From assembly GCF_007991755.1 (NCBI RefSeq), contig NZ_BJYY01000009.1, positions 1-64,000 on the forward strand: DNA of 64,000 nt. Reading direction: 5' to 3'. Positions 1 through 8,756 of the stretch are shown here, one piece after another. The stretch comes from Cellulomonas aerilata. GTDB taxonomy: Bacteria > Actinomycetota > Actinomycetes > Actinomycetales > Cellulomonadaceae. Numbering within the stretch: position 1 is the stretch's first letter; the number at the start of each line of letters is the position of its first letter. The position numbers and the translations under genes were made by a program. Under the pieces are notes generated by a model. It had not been told where the DNA came from and made no database searches. It worked only from the letters and a program-made list of their open reading frames with translations.

Positions 1-108
1 GTCCGCCACCGGGGCGGCGTCGTCTGCCGGGGCGGCGTCCGCCACCGGGGCGGCGTCGTCGGCCGGGGCGGCGTCCGCCACCGGGGCAGGGTCGTCCGTC
101 GGCGTGCT
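1..108. repeat. 36-bp in-frame tandem repeat
   Basis: Units begin at 1, 37 and 73. The first two are identical except for one base and the third diverges after about 16 bases. The unit is a multiple of three and encodes 12 residues on the minus strand, so copy number can change without shifting the frame. The array runs off the left edge, so the total copy number is unknown. Confidence 0.85.
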
Positions 109-528
109 GTCGGCGGGGGCGACCGACTGACCGAGTGCCTCGTCCGGCGACGGGGCCGTGGGGGCGTCGTCCGCAGGGACGGCGTCGACGCCGGGGGCGA
201 CCGGCTCGCCCGCGTCGTCGTCCCGGGACGACGACGCGTCGTCCGTCACGGCGGCGGCGGTGGGCGGGTCCCCGGCCGCGAGGCCGGCGTCGGCCACCGC
301 GTCGGCGGGCTCGTCGCCGCCCGCTGCCCCGGTCACGAGGTCGGCATCGCCCGCGTCCACGGACGCGACCGGCTGAGCCGGCGCCTCGTCCGCAGCCGCC
401 GCGGGAGCCGCCTCGTCGGTCGAGGCGAGGTCGTCGACCGGTTCGGGGCGTCCGTCCGGTGCCCCGGCGACGGCGTCGTCGCCGGTCGGGTCCTGGCCGG
501 TCGTGGCGTCGGTGGTGTGCTCGGTCAC
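1..528 (-). CDS. Acidic Ala/Pro/Asp-rich N-terminal part of a DUF349-like protein (truncated by window edge)
   Basis: On the minus strand a GTG at 528 opens a frame that stays open to the window edge. Its first 176 residues are almost only A, D, P, V, T, G and E, with no recognisable domain, and end in 12-residue repeats of the form AAPADDAAPVAD. The start overlaps the cyclophilin stop codon by 4 bp (GTGA), so the two are translationally coupled. In related actinobacteria the gene next to this cyclophilin often encodes a DUF349 protein with such a disordered acidic N-terminus. That identity is inferred from context; the diagnostic domain lies outside the window. The coding call is fairly safe because of the start overlap and open frame. 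Confidence 0.6.
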   Translation of the reverse strand, partial: MTEHTTDATTGQDPTGDDAVAGAPDGRPEPVDDLASTDEAAPAAAADEAPAQPVASVDAGDADLVTGAAGGDEPADAVADAGLAAGDPPTAAAVTDDASSSRDDDAGEPVAPGVDAVPADDAPTAPSPDEALGQSVAPADSTPTDDPAPVADAAPADDAAPVADAAPADDAAPVAD

Positions 529-1319
529 TGGGTCTCAACTCCCTGGATGGTGACGCCGGTGGCCGGCGGGCCGTCGGACCCACCGCCCTGGACCCCGGCG
601 TCCGCGACTGCCGTGACGACGTCCAAGCCGGACGTCATTCGGCCGAGAACGGTGTAGCCACCCGCCTCGTCGGCGGGGATCTGCGAGTCCTCGTACACGA
701 GGAAGAACTGGCTGCCCATCGAGGAGGCGTCGCCGCCCACGCGCGCCATCGCCACGGTGCCGGCCGGGTAGACGTCGTCGGCGGGGGCGTTCTCGATCGG
801 CCCGAACGTGTACCCCGGGCCCCCAGAGCCGGACCCGGTCGGGTCCCCGCACTGCAGCACCTTGATCCCGCCGGTCACCAGGCGGTGGCACGACGTCCCG
901 TCGAAGTAGCCCTGCCGGGCCAGGCTGACGAACGAGGCGACCGCCTGCGGTGCCTTCGCGCCGTCGAGCTCGATGCCGATCGCCCCGACGTCCGTGGTGA
1001 TCGTGCCGGTCCAGGTGCGCCCCTCGGCCAGGGACGGGTCCGGGAGGGTGTAGGCGCCGGCGGTCGGCGTCGCGGCCGGGTCGACGGGCGCGGCCGGGTC
1101 GGCGGGCGCGGTGGCGTCCGGCGTGGCGGCCGCCCCCGCGATGCCCGGGTCGTCCTCGCGGGTCAGGGCGAGACCGAGGGCGATGGCGAGACCGAGCACG
1201 ACGACGGCGAGAATGCCCCCGGCGATCTGGCGCTGACGCAGGCGCTTGGCGCGCAGCCGAGCCTGGTGGCGCTCGTACCGCTTGCGCGCGTTCTCGCGCT
1301 CGCGCTTGCTCGGGGACAC
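525..1319 (-). CDS. Membrane-anchored cyclophilin-type peptidyl-prolyl cis-trans isomerase
   Basis: 264 aa. A basic N-terminus (residues 1-31, rich in R and K) precedes one membrane segment at about 32-52, then an Ala/Pro/Asp linker, then a cyclophilin domain from about residue 95 with FVSLARQGYFDGTSCHRL and GSQFFLVYEDS. The inferred role is prolyl isomerisation of proteins outside the membrane. I chose GTG 1319, not the longer frame starting at 1385, because a strong GGGAGG ribosome site lies just upstream and the sequence VSPSKRERENARKRYER is typical of the family. It shares an operon with the downstream acidic protein through a 4-bp overlap. Mycobacterium has a ppi gene in the same neighbourhood. 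Confidence 0.9.
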   Translation of the reverse strand: MSPSKRERENARKRYERHQARLRAKRLRQRQIAGGILAVVVLGLAIALGLALTREDDPGIAGAAATPDATAPADPAAPVDPAATPTAGAYTLPDPSLAEGRTWTGTITTDVGAIGIELDGAKAPQAVASFVSLARQGYFDGTSCHRLVTGGIKVLQCGDPTGSGSGGPGYTFGPIENAPADDVYPAGTVAMARVGGDASSMGSQFFLVYEDSQIPADEAGGYTVLGRMTSGLDVVTAVADAGVQGGGSDGPPATGVTIQGVETQ

Positions 1320-1417
1320 CCGACCTCCCTGTGCCTGTCGTCGCAGTGCGACGGGTGCGACCGTCCGCGGGCACAGTCTAGGCAAGGAGACCCGGCCTGC
1401 CGGTGACTCGCCGTGGC

Positions 1418-1423
1418 TAGCCT
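1418..1423 (+). promoter_or_regulatory. -10 box TAGCCT; predicts a leaderless mRNA for the MBL gene
   Basis: TAGCCT ends 6 nt before the ATG at 1430, so transcription should begin at or next to the start codon. No Shine-Dalgarno sequence is visible. The same arrangement occurs before rarA, aroQ and the SatD-like gene in this window. Confidence 0.5.
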
Positions 1424-1429
1424 GGCCGG

Positions 1430-2209
1430 ATGCGCCTGCTCACCGTCGTCGCGCCCGTGTTCGGGACCAACTGCTACGTCCTGGTGGCCGACGACGGCGT
1501 CGCGTGCGTCGTGGTCGACGCGGGCGGCGGCGTGGCCGGCGCCGTACGGGGGCTCGTCGCCCGGGAGGGGCTGCGGCCGGTGGCGGTCCTGGCCACCCAC
1601 GGCCACGTGGACCACACGTGGGACGCCACCGCGCTGTGCGAGGAGTTCGACGTCGACCTGCACGTGCACGCCGCGGACGCGTACCGGCTCGCCGACCCGT
1701 TCGGGACGCTCGGCGTCCTGGCGGCCGGCGTGCACGACCTGCGCGGCCCGCTGGCGCAGGCCCTGGCCGCCGTCGGCATGCCGGCGGCGTCGTACCGTCC
1801 GCCCGGGCGGGTCCGGACGTTCGACCCGGGTCCGGAGGCCGCGGACCTCGACCTCGGTGGCGCGGCGTTCGGCGGCCGGCCGCTGCAGGCGCGGCACGCG
1901 CCCGGCCACACCGAGGGCGCCACCCTGTACCTGGTCGCGGCCGTGCCCGGGGAGGGCAGCGCGCTCCCCGACTCGCCGTCGCCCGCGTCGCTGGTCGCCG
2001 GCGCGACCGCCACCGCGCTGACCGGGGACGTCCTGTTCGCCGGGTCGATCGGCCGGTCGGACCTGCCCGGCGGCGACGAGACGACCATGGCCGCCACCCT
2101 GCGGGACCGGGTCGCCACGCTGCCGCCCACCACGCTGGTGCTGCCCGGGCACGGCCCGGCGAGCCGGATGGACCTCGAGCTGAGGAGCAACCCCTACCTC
2201 GCCGCGTGA
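1430..2209 (+). CDS. Metallo-beta-lactamase-fold hydrolase (glyoxalase II-like)
   Basis: 259 aa. The zinc motif HGHVDH lies at residues 57-62, followed by the further metal-ligand regions HAPGHTEGATLYLV, GDVLFAGSIGRSDLPGGD and LPGHGPAS. This is the glyoxalase II/YcbL branch of the MBL fold, usually a cytosolic thioester hydrolase. Its position directly before hisS matches the order in Mycobacterium. The substrate is not evident; mycothiol-linked thioesters are possible in an actinobacterium, but that is a guess. Confidence 0.9.
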   Translation: MRLLTVVAPVFGTNCYVLVADDGVACVVVDAGGGVAGAVRGLVAREGLRPVAVLATHGHVDHTWDATALCEEFDVDLHVHAADAYRLADPFGTLGVLAAGVHDLRGPLAQALAAVGMPAASYRPPGRVRTFDPGPEAADLDLGGAAFGGRPLQARHAPGHTEGATLYLVAAVPGEGSALPDSPSPASLVAGATATALTGDVLFAGSIGRSDLPGGDETTMAATLRDRVATLPPTTLVLPGHGPASRMDLELRSNPYLAA

Positions 2210-2301
2210 TCCCGCCACGCTCGCCGGGTGACCCCCACGGGTGACCACGGCGGGCGCACCGGCGGATCACCCCGGCCGTCGGACTGGCAGGATGAGGCCC
2301 C

Positions 2302-3726
2302 ATGTCCCGCCCCACCCCCCTGTCCGGATTTCCCGAGTGGCTGCCCGCGGGGCGCGTCGTCGAGCAGCACGTGCTGGCCACCCTGCAGCGCACGTTCGAG
2401 CTGCACGGGTTCGCGGGCATCGAGACCCGGGCCGTCGAGCCGCTCGACCAGCTGCTGCGCAAGGGGGAGACCTCCAAGGAGGTCTACGTGCTGCGTCGCC
2501 TGCAGGAGGAGACGCCGTGGACCGGCGCCGCGGACGCCGTAGACGCCCCCCGCTCGCCGGACGACCGGCAGCTCGGCCTGCACTTCGACCTCACGGTGCC
2601 CTTCGCGCGCTACGTCCTGGAGAACGCCGGTCACCTGGCGTTCCCGTTCAAGCGGTACCAGATGCAGAAGGTGTGGCGGGGCGAGCGCCCCCAGGACGGC
2701 CGGTTCCGCGAGTTCGTGCAGGCCGACATCGACGTGGTCGGCGCCGGTGACCTGCCGTACCACTACGAGGTCGAGATCCCGCTCGTGATCGCCGAGGCGC
2801 TCGGGGCGCTGGCGGACGTCGGCATGCCGCCCGTGCGCATCCTCGTCAACAACCGCAAGGTCGCCGAGGGCTTCTACCGCGGCCTGGGCCTGGACGACGT
2901 CGACGGCGTCCTGCGCAGCATCGACAAGCTCGACAAGGTCGGGCCCGAGGCGGTGGCAGACCTGCTCGTCGCCGAGGCCGGCGCCACGCGCGACCAGGCC
3001 GCCGCCTGCCTGGAGCTCGCGTCGATCTCCGGAACCGACGCCGGCGTCGTGGACGAGGTCCGCACGCTCGCCGCCCGCCACGGGGTGGTGTCCGACCTGC
3101 TCGAGACCGGCCTGGCCGAGCTCGGTGCGCTGGTCACCGCGGCCGCCGAGCGGGCACCGGGCGTCGTGGTCGCCGACCTCAAGATCGCCCGCGGCCTCGA
3201 CTACTACACCGGGTCGGTCTACGAGACGCTCATGGTGGGTCACGAGCAGCTCGGCTCGGTCGCCTCCGGGGGCCGGTACGACACGCTCGCGTCCGACGGG
3301 GCCAACACCTACCCCGGCGTCGGGCTGTCCATCGGGGTCTCCCGGCTGGTGTCGCGGCTGCTCGGGGCGGACCTCGTCCGGGCCTCGCGCCCTGTCCCGT
3401 CCGCCGTCGTCGTCGCGGTGGCCGGCGAGGACACGCGCGCCGTGTCGGACCGGGTGGCGGCGACGCTGCGCTCGCGCGGGATCCCGGTCGAGGTCGCGCC
3501 GACGGCGGCGAAGTTCGGCAAGCAGATCAGGTACGCCGACCGGCGGGGGGTCCCGTTCGTGTGGTTCCCGGGGACCCCGGCGTCCACCGGCGCGGACGGC
3601 ACGCCGGTCGAGGCGACGGCCGACCAGGTCAAGGACATCCGGTCCGGCGTACAGGCGGAGGCCGACGCCGCGACGTGGGAGCCCCCGGCCGAGGACCGGT
3701 GGCCGCGGGTGGTCGCCGCCGGCTGA
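2302..3726 (+). CDS. hisS: Histidyl-tRNA synthetase
   Basis: 474 aa, class II synthetase that charges tRNA-His. Visible features are the motif 2 region around FDLTVPFARYVL and KRYQMQKVWRGERPQDGRFREF, the histidine-specific GLDYYTGSVYETLM and GGRYDTL, and a C-terminal anticodon-binding domain. The length is slightly longer than the common 420-430 aa form, as in many high-GC actinobacteria. It lies 92 nt after the MBL gene. Confidence 0.97.
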   Translation: MSRPTPLSGFPEWLPAGRVVEQHVLATLQRTFELHGFAGIETRAVEPLDQLLRKGETSKEVYVLRRLQEETPWTGAADAVDAPRSPDDRQLGLHFDLTVPFARYVLENAGHLAFPFKRYQMQKVWRGERPQDGRFREFVQADIDVVGAGDLPYHYEVEIPLVIAEALGALADVGMPPVRILVNNRKVAEGFYRGLGLDDVDGVLRSIDKLDKVGPEAVADLLVAEAGATRDQAAACLELASISGTDAGVVDEVRTLAARHGVVSDLLETGLAELGALVTAAAERAPGVVVADLKIARGLDYYTGSVYETLMVGHEQLGSVASGGRYDTLASDGANTYPGVGLSIGVSRLVSRLLGADLVRASRPVPSAVVVAVAGEDTRAVSDRVAATLRSRGIPVEVAPTAAKFGKQIRYADRRGVPFVWFPGTPASTGADGTPVEATADQVKDIRSGVQAEADAATWEPPAEDRWPRVVAAG

Positions 3727-3766
3727 CGCCCGGTCCACAGAGCCGGCATGCCCGCTTGACCGCGGG

Positions 3767-3782
3767 TCGAACACCTGTTCGA
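3767..3782. promoter_or_regulatory. LexA (SOS) box TCGAACACCTGTTCGA
   Basis: A perfect 16-bp palindrome that matches the actinobacterial SOS box TCGAAC-N4-GTTCGA. It lies between a TTGACC -35-like hexamer (3756-3761) and a weak TCGAAT -10-like hexamer (3779-3784), and overlaps the latter. LexA bound here would block polymerase, so the radical SAM gene just downstream should be DNA-damage inducible. Confidence 0.85.
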
Positions 3783-3791
3783 ATGATCCTC

Positions 3792-4898
3792 ATGCGATGG
3801 GACGGGCAGCGGGTCGACGGCACCGCCGCGCTGGACGACGCCGGCGTGCTGCCGGGGCTGACGCTCGCCGGCCTGGTGCGCAGCGTCCGCACGCCGGACT
3901 TCGCCGGGGTGACGTTCCACGAGGTGGCGTGCAAGAGCGCGCTGAACAAGGTGCCGCCGGCGTCGAGCATGCCGTTCCGGTGGACGGTGAACCCGACGCG
4001 GGGCTGCCTGCACGCGTGCACGTACTGCTACGCCCGGCCGACGCACGAGTACCTCGACCTGGACGCCGGTCGCGACTTCGAGACGCAGGTCGTCGTCAAG
4101 ACCAACGTCGTCGACGTGCTGCGCGCCGAGCTCGCGCGCCCGTCGTGGAAGCGCGAGCACGTGGCCCTGGGCACCAACACGGACCCCTACCAGCGCCCCG
4201 AGGGCCGCTACCGGCTGATGCCGGGGATCATCGAGGCGCTCGCGGCCTCCGGCACGCCGTTCTCGATCCTCACCAAGGGGCCCCTGCTGCGCCGGGACCT
4301 GCCGCTGCTGCAGCGGGCCGCCGAGTCGGTGCCGGTCGGCATCGGGGTCTCGCTCGCGCTGCTCGACCCCGTCCTGCAGCAGTCGGTCGAGCCGGGGACG
4401 CCGCTGCCGCAGGCGCGGCTGGACCTGGTGCGCGCCGTGCGGGACGCCGGGCTGCCGTGCGGTGTGATGATCGCGCCGGTCCTGCCGTGGCTCACCGACA
4501 CGGTCGAGCACCTGGACCCGCTGCTCGGGCGGCTCGCCGACGCGGGCGCGACCGGCGTGACGGTCCTGCCGCTGCACCTGCGGGGCTCGGTCAAGCCCTG
4601 GTACCTGGACTGGCTGGCGCGCGAGCACCCCGCGCTGGTGGGCCGGTACCGGCGGCTGTACGGGAACGGCGCGTACGTGCCGACCGAGTACAAGGACTGG
4701 CTGCGCGCACGGACCAAGCCCCTGCTGGAGCAGCACGGGTTCGAGCGGCGGGTCGAGCGGCAGGCCGGCGGCATCCCGCGCCCGGACGAGGGTGCGTTCC
4801 CGACCGGGAGCCTGGTCGGGTGGGGCGGCTCGGGGGTCGCCTCCTTCGAGGGCGCCGACGCGCTCGCCCCCGGGGCGGCGCAGACGACGCTCTTCTGA
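3792..4898 (+). CDS. Radical SAM protein of the Rv2578c/SplB-like family, SOS-controlled
   Basis: 368 aa. The iron-sulfur motif is CLHACTYC (CX3CX2C) within NPTRGCLHACTYCYARPT, a signature shared with spore photoproduct lyase relatives and with Mycobacterium Rv2578c. The later region TVLPLHLRGSVKPWYLDW is also family-like. The substrate is unknown; the SOS box points to DNA repair or DNA-damage metabolism. Two ATGs are possible, 3783 and 3792. I chose 3792 because the family starts with MRW and because it lies 7 nt after the -10-like box, consistent with a leaderless transcript. It converges with the PPOX gene, with only 11 nt between. Confidence 0.88.
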   Translation: MRWDGQRVDGTAALDDAGVLPGLTLAGLVRSVRTPDFAGVTFHEVACKSALNKVPPASSMPFRWTVNPTRGCLHACTYCYARPTHEYLDLDAGRDFETQVVVKTNVVDVLRAELARPSWKREHVALGTNTDPYQRPEGRYRLMPGIIEALAASGTPFSILTKGPLLRRDLPLLQRAAESVPVGIGVSLALLDPVLQQSVEPGTPLPQARLDLVRAVRDAGLPCGVMIAPVLPWLTDTVEHLDPLLGRLADAGATGVTVLPLHLRGSVKPWYLDWLAREHPALVGRYRRLYGNGAYVPTEYKDWLRARTKPLLEQHGFERRVERQAGGIPRPDEGAFPTGSLVGWGGSGVASFEGADALAPGAAQTTLF

Positions 4899-4909
4899 GC
4901 GCCGCCGCG

Positions 4910-5377
4910 TCAGCCCTCGGCGAGCCGTGCCGGGAACCCGCCGGTGGCGACCGGCCCCCACGACTCGATGGTGACCCGGATGATCGACTTGCCCTGCGTG
5001 GTCATCGCCTCGCGGTACTCCGCCCAGTCCGGGTGCTCCCCGGCGATGTTGCGGTAGTACTCCACGAGCGGCTCCACCGAGTCCGGCAGGTCCAGCACCT
5101 CGGCGGTGCCGTCGACCTGCACCCAGGCGCCGCCGAAGTCGTCCGACAGCACGCACAGCGACACCCGGCCGTCCCGGCGCGCGTTCGCGGTCTTGGCCCG
5201 CTCCGGGTAGGTCGAGATCACGATGCGGCCGGCGTCGTCGACCCCGCACGTGACGGGGGACAGCTGCGGCATGCCGGACGAGCGGACCGTCATCAGCACC
5301 GCGTGGTGGCGCGGCCGGACGAACTCGAGCAGCTCCTCGCGGGAGACGCGGTCGGCGGTGGCGATGGTGCGGGCCAT
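4910..5377 (-). CDS. PPOX-class F420-dependent oxidoreductase-like protein
   Basis: 155 aa. A split-barrel flavin/deazaflavin fold is suggested by the N-terminal [19 protein letters not shown] and the central [20 protein letters not shown], which are typical of the pyridoxamine oxidase-like F420 family in actinobacteria. The substrate is unknown. The start ATG at 5377 is preceded by a GGGAG site; the frame extends further upstream, but with low-complexity sequence unlike the family. It converges on the radical SAM gene. Confidence 0.85.
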   Translation of the reverse strand: MARTIATADRVSREELLEFVRPRHHAVLMTVRSSGMPQLSPVTCGVDDAGRIVISTYPERAKTANARRDGRVSLCVLSDDFGGAWVQVDGTAEVLDLPDSVEPLVEYYRNIAGEHPDWAEYREAMTTQGKSIIRVTIESWGPVATGGFPARLAEG

Positions 5378-5502
5378 GACGGCTCCCGGGGGGACGGTAC
5401 GGACGGCGGGGACGCGAACCGGGACAGTCTGCCGTGCCCGCGCCGGGCAGGTGGGCCCGAGCGGGGCAGGTGGGCCCGGACGACCGTCACCGGGCCCGCG
5501 AC

Positions 5503-5508
5503 TAGGAT
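5503..5508 (+). promoter_or_regulatory. Probable -10 box TAGGAT for aspS
   Basis: TAGGAT lies 47 nt upstream of the aspS GTG. A convincing -35 hexamer was not found at 17 nt (ACGACC). The same TAGGATCGAC string precedes efp. Confidence 0.45.
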
Positions 5509-5555
5509 CGACCGGGCGCCGAACGCCGTGCGCCACCACCCCGAGAGGATCCTCC

Positions 5556-7406
5556 GTGCTCCGCACCCACACCGCCGGCTCGCTGCGAGCCGAGCACACC
5601 GGTCAGACCGTCACCCTCACGGGCTGGGTGGACCGGCGGCGCGATCACGGTGGTGTGGCGTTCATCGACCTGCGGGACGCGTCGGGCATCGCCCAGGTCG
5701 TCATCCGCGACGAGGCGGTCGCGCACGGGCTGCGCAACGAGTTCGTGCTGCAGGTGACCGGCGAGGTCGGGCGCCGCCCGGAGGGCAACGAGAACGCGAA
5801 CCTCCCGACCGGGGAGGTCGAGCTGACCGCGGCCGACGTCGTCGTGCTCAACGAGTCCGCCGCGCTGCCGTTCCAGGTGTCGTCCGCCCTGGACGAGACG
5901 ATCGGGGAGGAGGCGCGGCTGCGTCACCGGTACCTGGACCTGCGCCGGCCCGTCCCGGCCGCCAACCTGCGGCTGCGCGCCAAGGCGAACCAGGCCGCGC
6001 GCCGCGTGCTGGACGCGCAGGACTTCGTCGAGATCGAGACGCCGACCCTGACCCGCTCCACGCCCGAGGGTGCGCGGGACTTCGTCGTGCCGGCGCGCCT
6101 GGCGCCCGGCTCCTGGTACGCGCTCCCGCAGTCGCCGCAGCTGTTCAAGCAGCTCCTCATGGTCGCCGGCATGGAGCGCTACTACCAGATCGCCCGCTGC
6201 TACCGCGACGAGGACTTCCGCGCCGACCGCCAGCCGGAGTTCACGCAGCTCGACGTGGAGATGAGCTTCGTCGAGCAGGACGACGTCATCGCCGTCGCCG
6301 AGCAGGTCCTCACCTCGCTCTGGGACCTCATCGGCTACTCCATCCCCACGCCGATCCCGCGGATGACGTTCGCCGACGCGATGTCCCGCTACGGGTCGGA
6401 CAAGCCGGACCTGCGCTTCGGGCAGGAGCTCGTCGAGCTCACCGAGTACTTCCGCGAGACGCCGTTCCGGGTGTTCCAGGCGCCCTACGTCGGCGCCGTC
6501 GTGATGCCCGGCGGCGGGTCCCAGCCCCGCCGGACGTTCGACGCCTGGCAGGACTGGGCCAAGCAGCGCGGCGCCAAGGGGCTGGCGTACGTCACGGTCT
6601 CGGAGGACGGCGAGCTCGGCGGCCCGGTCGCCAAGAACCTGTCCGACGCCGAGCGTGCCGGCCTCGTCGAGGCCGTCGGCGCCGAGCCGGGCGACTGCGT
6701 CTTCTTCGGGGCCGGCACGCCGTCCGACGCGCGCGCGCTGCTCGGTGCCGCGCGGCTGGAGATCGGCCGGCGCTGCGGCCTGATCGACCCGGCCGAGTGG
6801 GCGTTCGTGTGGGTCGTGGACGCGCCGCTGTTCAAGCCGACCGGCGAGGACGACGACGTCGCCGTCGGGGGCGGTTCGTGGACGGCCGTCCACCACGCCT
6901 TCACCTCACCCACCCCGGACTGGATCGACCGCTTCGAGGAGAGCCCGGGGGACGCGCTCGCCTACGCCTACGACATCGTCTGCAACGGCAACGAGATCGG
7001 CGGCGGGTCCATCCGTATCCACCGCCGCGACGTGCAGCAGCGGGTGTTCGAGGTCATGGGCATCGGCGAGGCGGAGGCCCAGGAGAAGTTCGGGTTCCTG
7101 CTCGACGCGTTCGCGTTCGGCGCGCCCCCGCACGGCGGGATCGCGTTCGGCTGGGACCGCATCCTGACGCTGCTGACCGGCTCGGACTCCATCCGCGACG
7201 TCATCGCGTTCCCCAAGTCCGGCGGCGGCTACGACCCGCTGACCGGCGCGCCGGCCCCGATCACCCCCGAGCAGCGCCGGGAGGCCGGGGTCGACGCGAA
7301 GCCGGTCCTCAAGGGGGACGCCGCCGGGGCGTCGGTCGCGACCCAGGGCACGCCCGCGGCCGCGGCCGGCGGGACCGGCTCGGTCTCCACCACGCCGGCG
7401 GGCTGA
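5556..7406 (+). CDS. aspS: Aspartyl-tRNA synthetase (bacterial type)
   Basis: 616 aa. N-terminal OB anticodon domain ([19 protein letters not shown]), class II motif 2 in [19 protein letters not shown], a GAD insertion domain in the middle and motif 3 [15 protein letters not shown]. The start is GTG 5556 with a GAGAGG site; the upstream extension in the same frame is not family-like. The C-terminus carries an extra Ala/Gly/Thr tail of about 40 residues beyond the catalytic core. As in other actinobacteria it may serve both tRNA-Asp and tRNA-Asn; this cannot be decided here. Confidence 0.97.
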   Translation: MLRTHTAGSLRAEHTGQTVTLTGWVDRRRDHGGVAFIDLRDASGIAQVVIRDEAVAHGLRNEFVLQVTGEVGRRPEGNENANLPTGEVELTAADVVVLNESAALPFQVSSALDETIGEEARLRHRYLDLRRPVPAANLRLRAKANQAARRVLDAQDFVEIETPTLTRSTPEGARDFVVPARLAPGSWYALPQSPQLFKQLLMVAGMERYYQIARCYRDEDFRADRQPEFTQLDVEMSFVEQDDVIAVAEQVLTSLWDLIGYSIPTPIPRMTFADAMSRYGSDKPDLRFGQELVELTEYFRETPFRVFQAPYVGAVVMPGGGSQPRRTFDAWQDWAKQRGAKGLAYVTVSEDGELGGPVAKNLSDAERAGLVEAVGAEPGDCVFFGAGTPSDARALLGAARLEIGRRCGLIDPAEWAFVWVVDAPLFKPTGEDDDVAVGGGSWTAVHHAFTSPTPDWIDRFEESPGDALAYAYDIVCNGNEIGGGSIRIHRRDVQQRVFEVMGIGEAEAQEKFGFLLDAFAFGAPPHGGIAFGWDRILTLLTGSDSIRDVIAFPKSGGGYDPLTGAPAPITPEQRREAGVDAKPVLKGDAAGASVATQGTPAAAAGGTGSVSTTPAG

Positions 7407-7454
7407 GGGCGGCCGACGGCGGCCGCCGGTCACCGAGGTCGACGTGAGCGTCGG

Positions 7455-8219
7455 GTGAGAATCACCGAGCTGCCGGACCCGTGGTGCCGCTCGCCGTACC
7501 TCCTGGGTGAGCACGCCCAGGCCGAGGTGCGCGCGGCGTGGACCTCGCCCGACGCCGTGCTGGCCGTCCTCGACGGACCGGGACGCCGGTGCGGGCTGTT
7601 CGGGCTCGGCGACCCCGCCGCGCTCGCCCGCCTGCTGGAGCAGGCGGTGCGCGAGGGTCGGCCCGCGCTCGCGGAGATCCGGTACGTCACCTCCCAGCGC
7701 GGGGCGTTCGAGGCGATGGACCCGGCGCTCGCTCCCGGCCTGGGCGTCGCCGCCGACGGGTCCGCCTGGGACTGGATGTGGACGGCCGGACCTCTCACCG
7801 GGGACCCGGACGGCGCCGAGCGCCTGCCGCTGGGAACGGCCACGGCGGCGGAGGTGGCCGACTTCCTGTCGCGCGGGCACCCCACGGCGAGCACCGCGCC
7901 GGACGACGAGCGGCTCATCGGCTGGTGGGGGGTCCGGCGGGGCGGACGGCTCAGGGCCGTCGTCGGTGCCATCCTGGTCACCCCGGGGCTGCCGCCGCAC
8001 CTGGTGTCGCTCGGCGTCGACCCCGCGACCCGCGGGCAGGGGCTGGCCGGGGTCGTCATGAGCGCCGCGGTGGGCGACTGCCTCCTCGTCGTCCCCGAGG
8101 TGGGCCGACCGATGGTCAGCCTGGGGCTGTACGCCAGCAACGACGTGGCGCGCCGGGTCTACGCACGGCTGGGCTTCCGGCTCGAGCACGAGCTTGCCTC
8201 GCGGCACCGGCCGGGCTGA
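7455..8219 (+). CDS. GNAT-family N-acetyltransferase
   Basis: 254 aa. The C-terminal half has the acetyl-CoA motif A region VSLGVDPATRGQGLAGVV and the usual later segment LYASNDVARRVYARLGF, where an asparagine and a tyrosine often assist catalysis. The N-terminal half has no clear signature and may be a degenerate GNAT domain. The substrate is unknown. It follows aspS by 48 nt and may be cotranscribed with it. Confidence 0.85.
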   Translation: MRITELPDPWCRSPYLLGEHAQAEVRAAWTSPDAVLAVLDGPGRRCGLFGLGDPAALARLLEQAVREGRPALAEIRYVTSQRGAFEAMDPALAPGLGVAADGSAWDWMWTAGPLTGDPDGAERLPLGTATAAEVADFLSRGHPTASTAPDDERLIGWWGVRRGGRLRAVVGAILVTPGLPPHLVSLGVDPATRGQGLAGVVMSAAVGDCLLVVPEVGRPMVSLGLYASNDVARRVYARLGFRLEHELASRHRPG

Positions 8220-8257
8220 CCCGGCGGGGCGCCGGCCGCACGACCCGGACAAACCGC

Positions 8258-8285
8258 CTCAACAGAGCCGGGCCCGTGCCGATGG
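8258..8285 (+). promoter_or_regulatory. Sigma-28 (FliA/WhiG)-like promoter CTCA-N16-GCCGATGG
   Basis: CTCA at 8258-8261, 16 nt, then GCCGATGG at 8278-8285, in the gap between the GNAT gene and the six-gene sensory operon and 81 nt before its first start codon. Elements with the same spacing occur before the pilin and pilT genes. The form agrees with WhiG-type (TAAA-N15-GCCGATAA) and actinobacterial FliA-type promoters. Function is inferred. Confidence 0.55.
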
Positions 8286-8366
8286 AGCACCTGTGACCCC
8301 ATCCATCCGCGCAGGCCGGACGCCCCGGCGACCCTGGGCCGCGCCCCACGACCGTGAGGTGCTCCG

Positions 8367-8756
8367 GTGACCACGATCCTGGTGGCGGACGACGACGCGG
8401 ACATCCGCGACCTCGTCTCCTTCAAGCTGGAGCAGGCGGGCTACCGGGTGGTCGCCGTCGGCGACGGCGTGCAGGCGCTCGACGCGGTCCGGGCGGAGCT
8501 GCCGGACCTGGCCGTCCTCGACCTGATGATGCCCGGCCTGTCCGGGCTCGACGTGTGCGCCCAGATCCGCCGGGAGCCGGCGTCGGCCACGCTGCCGGTC
8601 ATCATGCTGACCGCCCGCGTGCAGGAGCAGGACGTGGCGACGGGGTTCGCCACCGGCGCCGACGACTACGTGACCAAGCCGTTCAGCCCGCGGGAGCTGC
8701 TCAGCCGTGTCCAGGCCGTGCTCGCCCGCGTGCCGGTCGCGGCGACCGCGCCGTGA
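8367..8756 (+). CDS. Stand-alone response regulator receiver
   Basis: 129 aa with only a CheY-type receiver domain: acidic pocket DDD at 8-10, phospho-acceptor D52 in LAVLDLMMPG, T82 and K104 (VTKPFSPREL). There is no output domain, so it should act through protein contacts, plausibly on a product of the same operon. GTG start with GAGGTG upstream. Its stop overlaps the next gene by 4 bp (GTGA). Confidence 0.93.
   Translation: MTTILVADDDADIRDLVSFKLEQAGYRVVAVGDGVQALDAVRAELPDLAVLDLMMPGLSGLDVCAQIRREPASATLPVIMLTARVQEQDVATGFATGADDYVTKPFSPRELLSRVQAVLARVPVAATAP

Noticed and set aside
1-120. Possible CRISPR-like array
   Set aside because: Units are contiguous 36-bp copies without unique spacers and are in frame with a coding sequence.
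3125-7447. Very long open frame of 1440 codons on the plus strand across hisS, radical SAM, PPOX and aspS
   Set aside because: It is an Arg/Gly/Ala-rich shadow frame typical of very high GC DNA; it crosses four well-supported genes on both strands and has no family motif.
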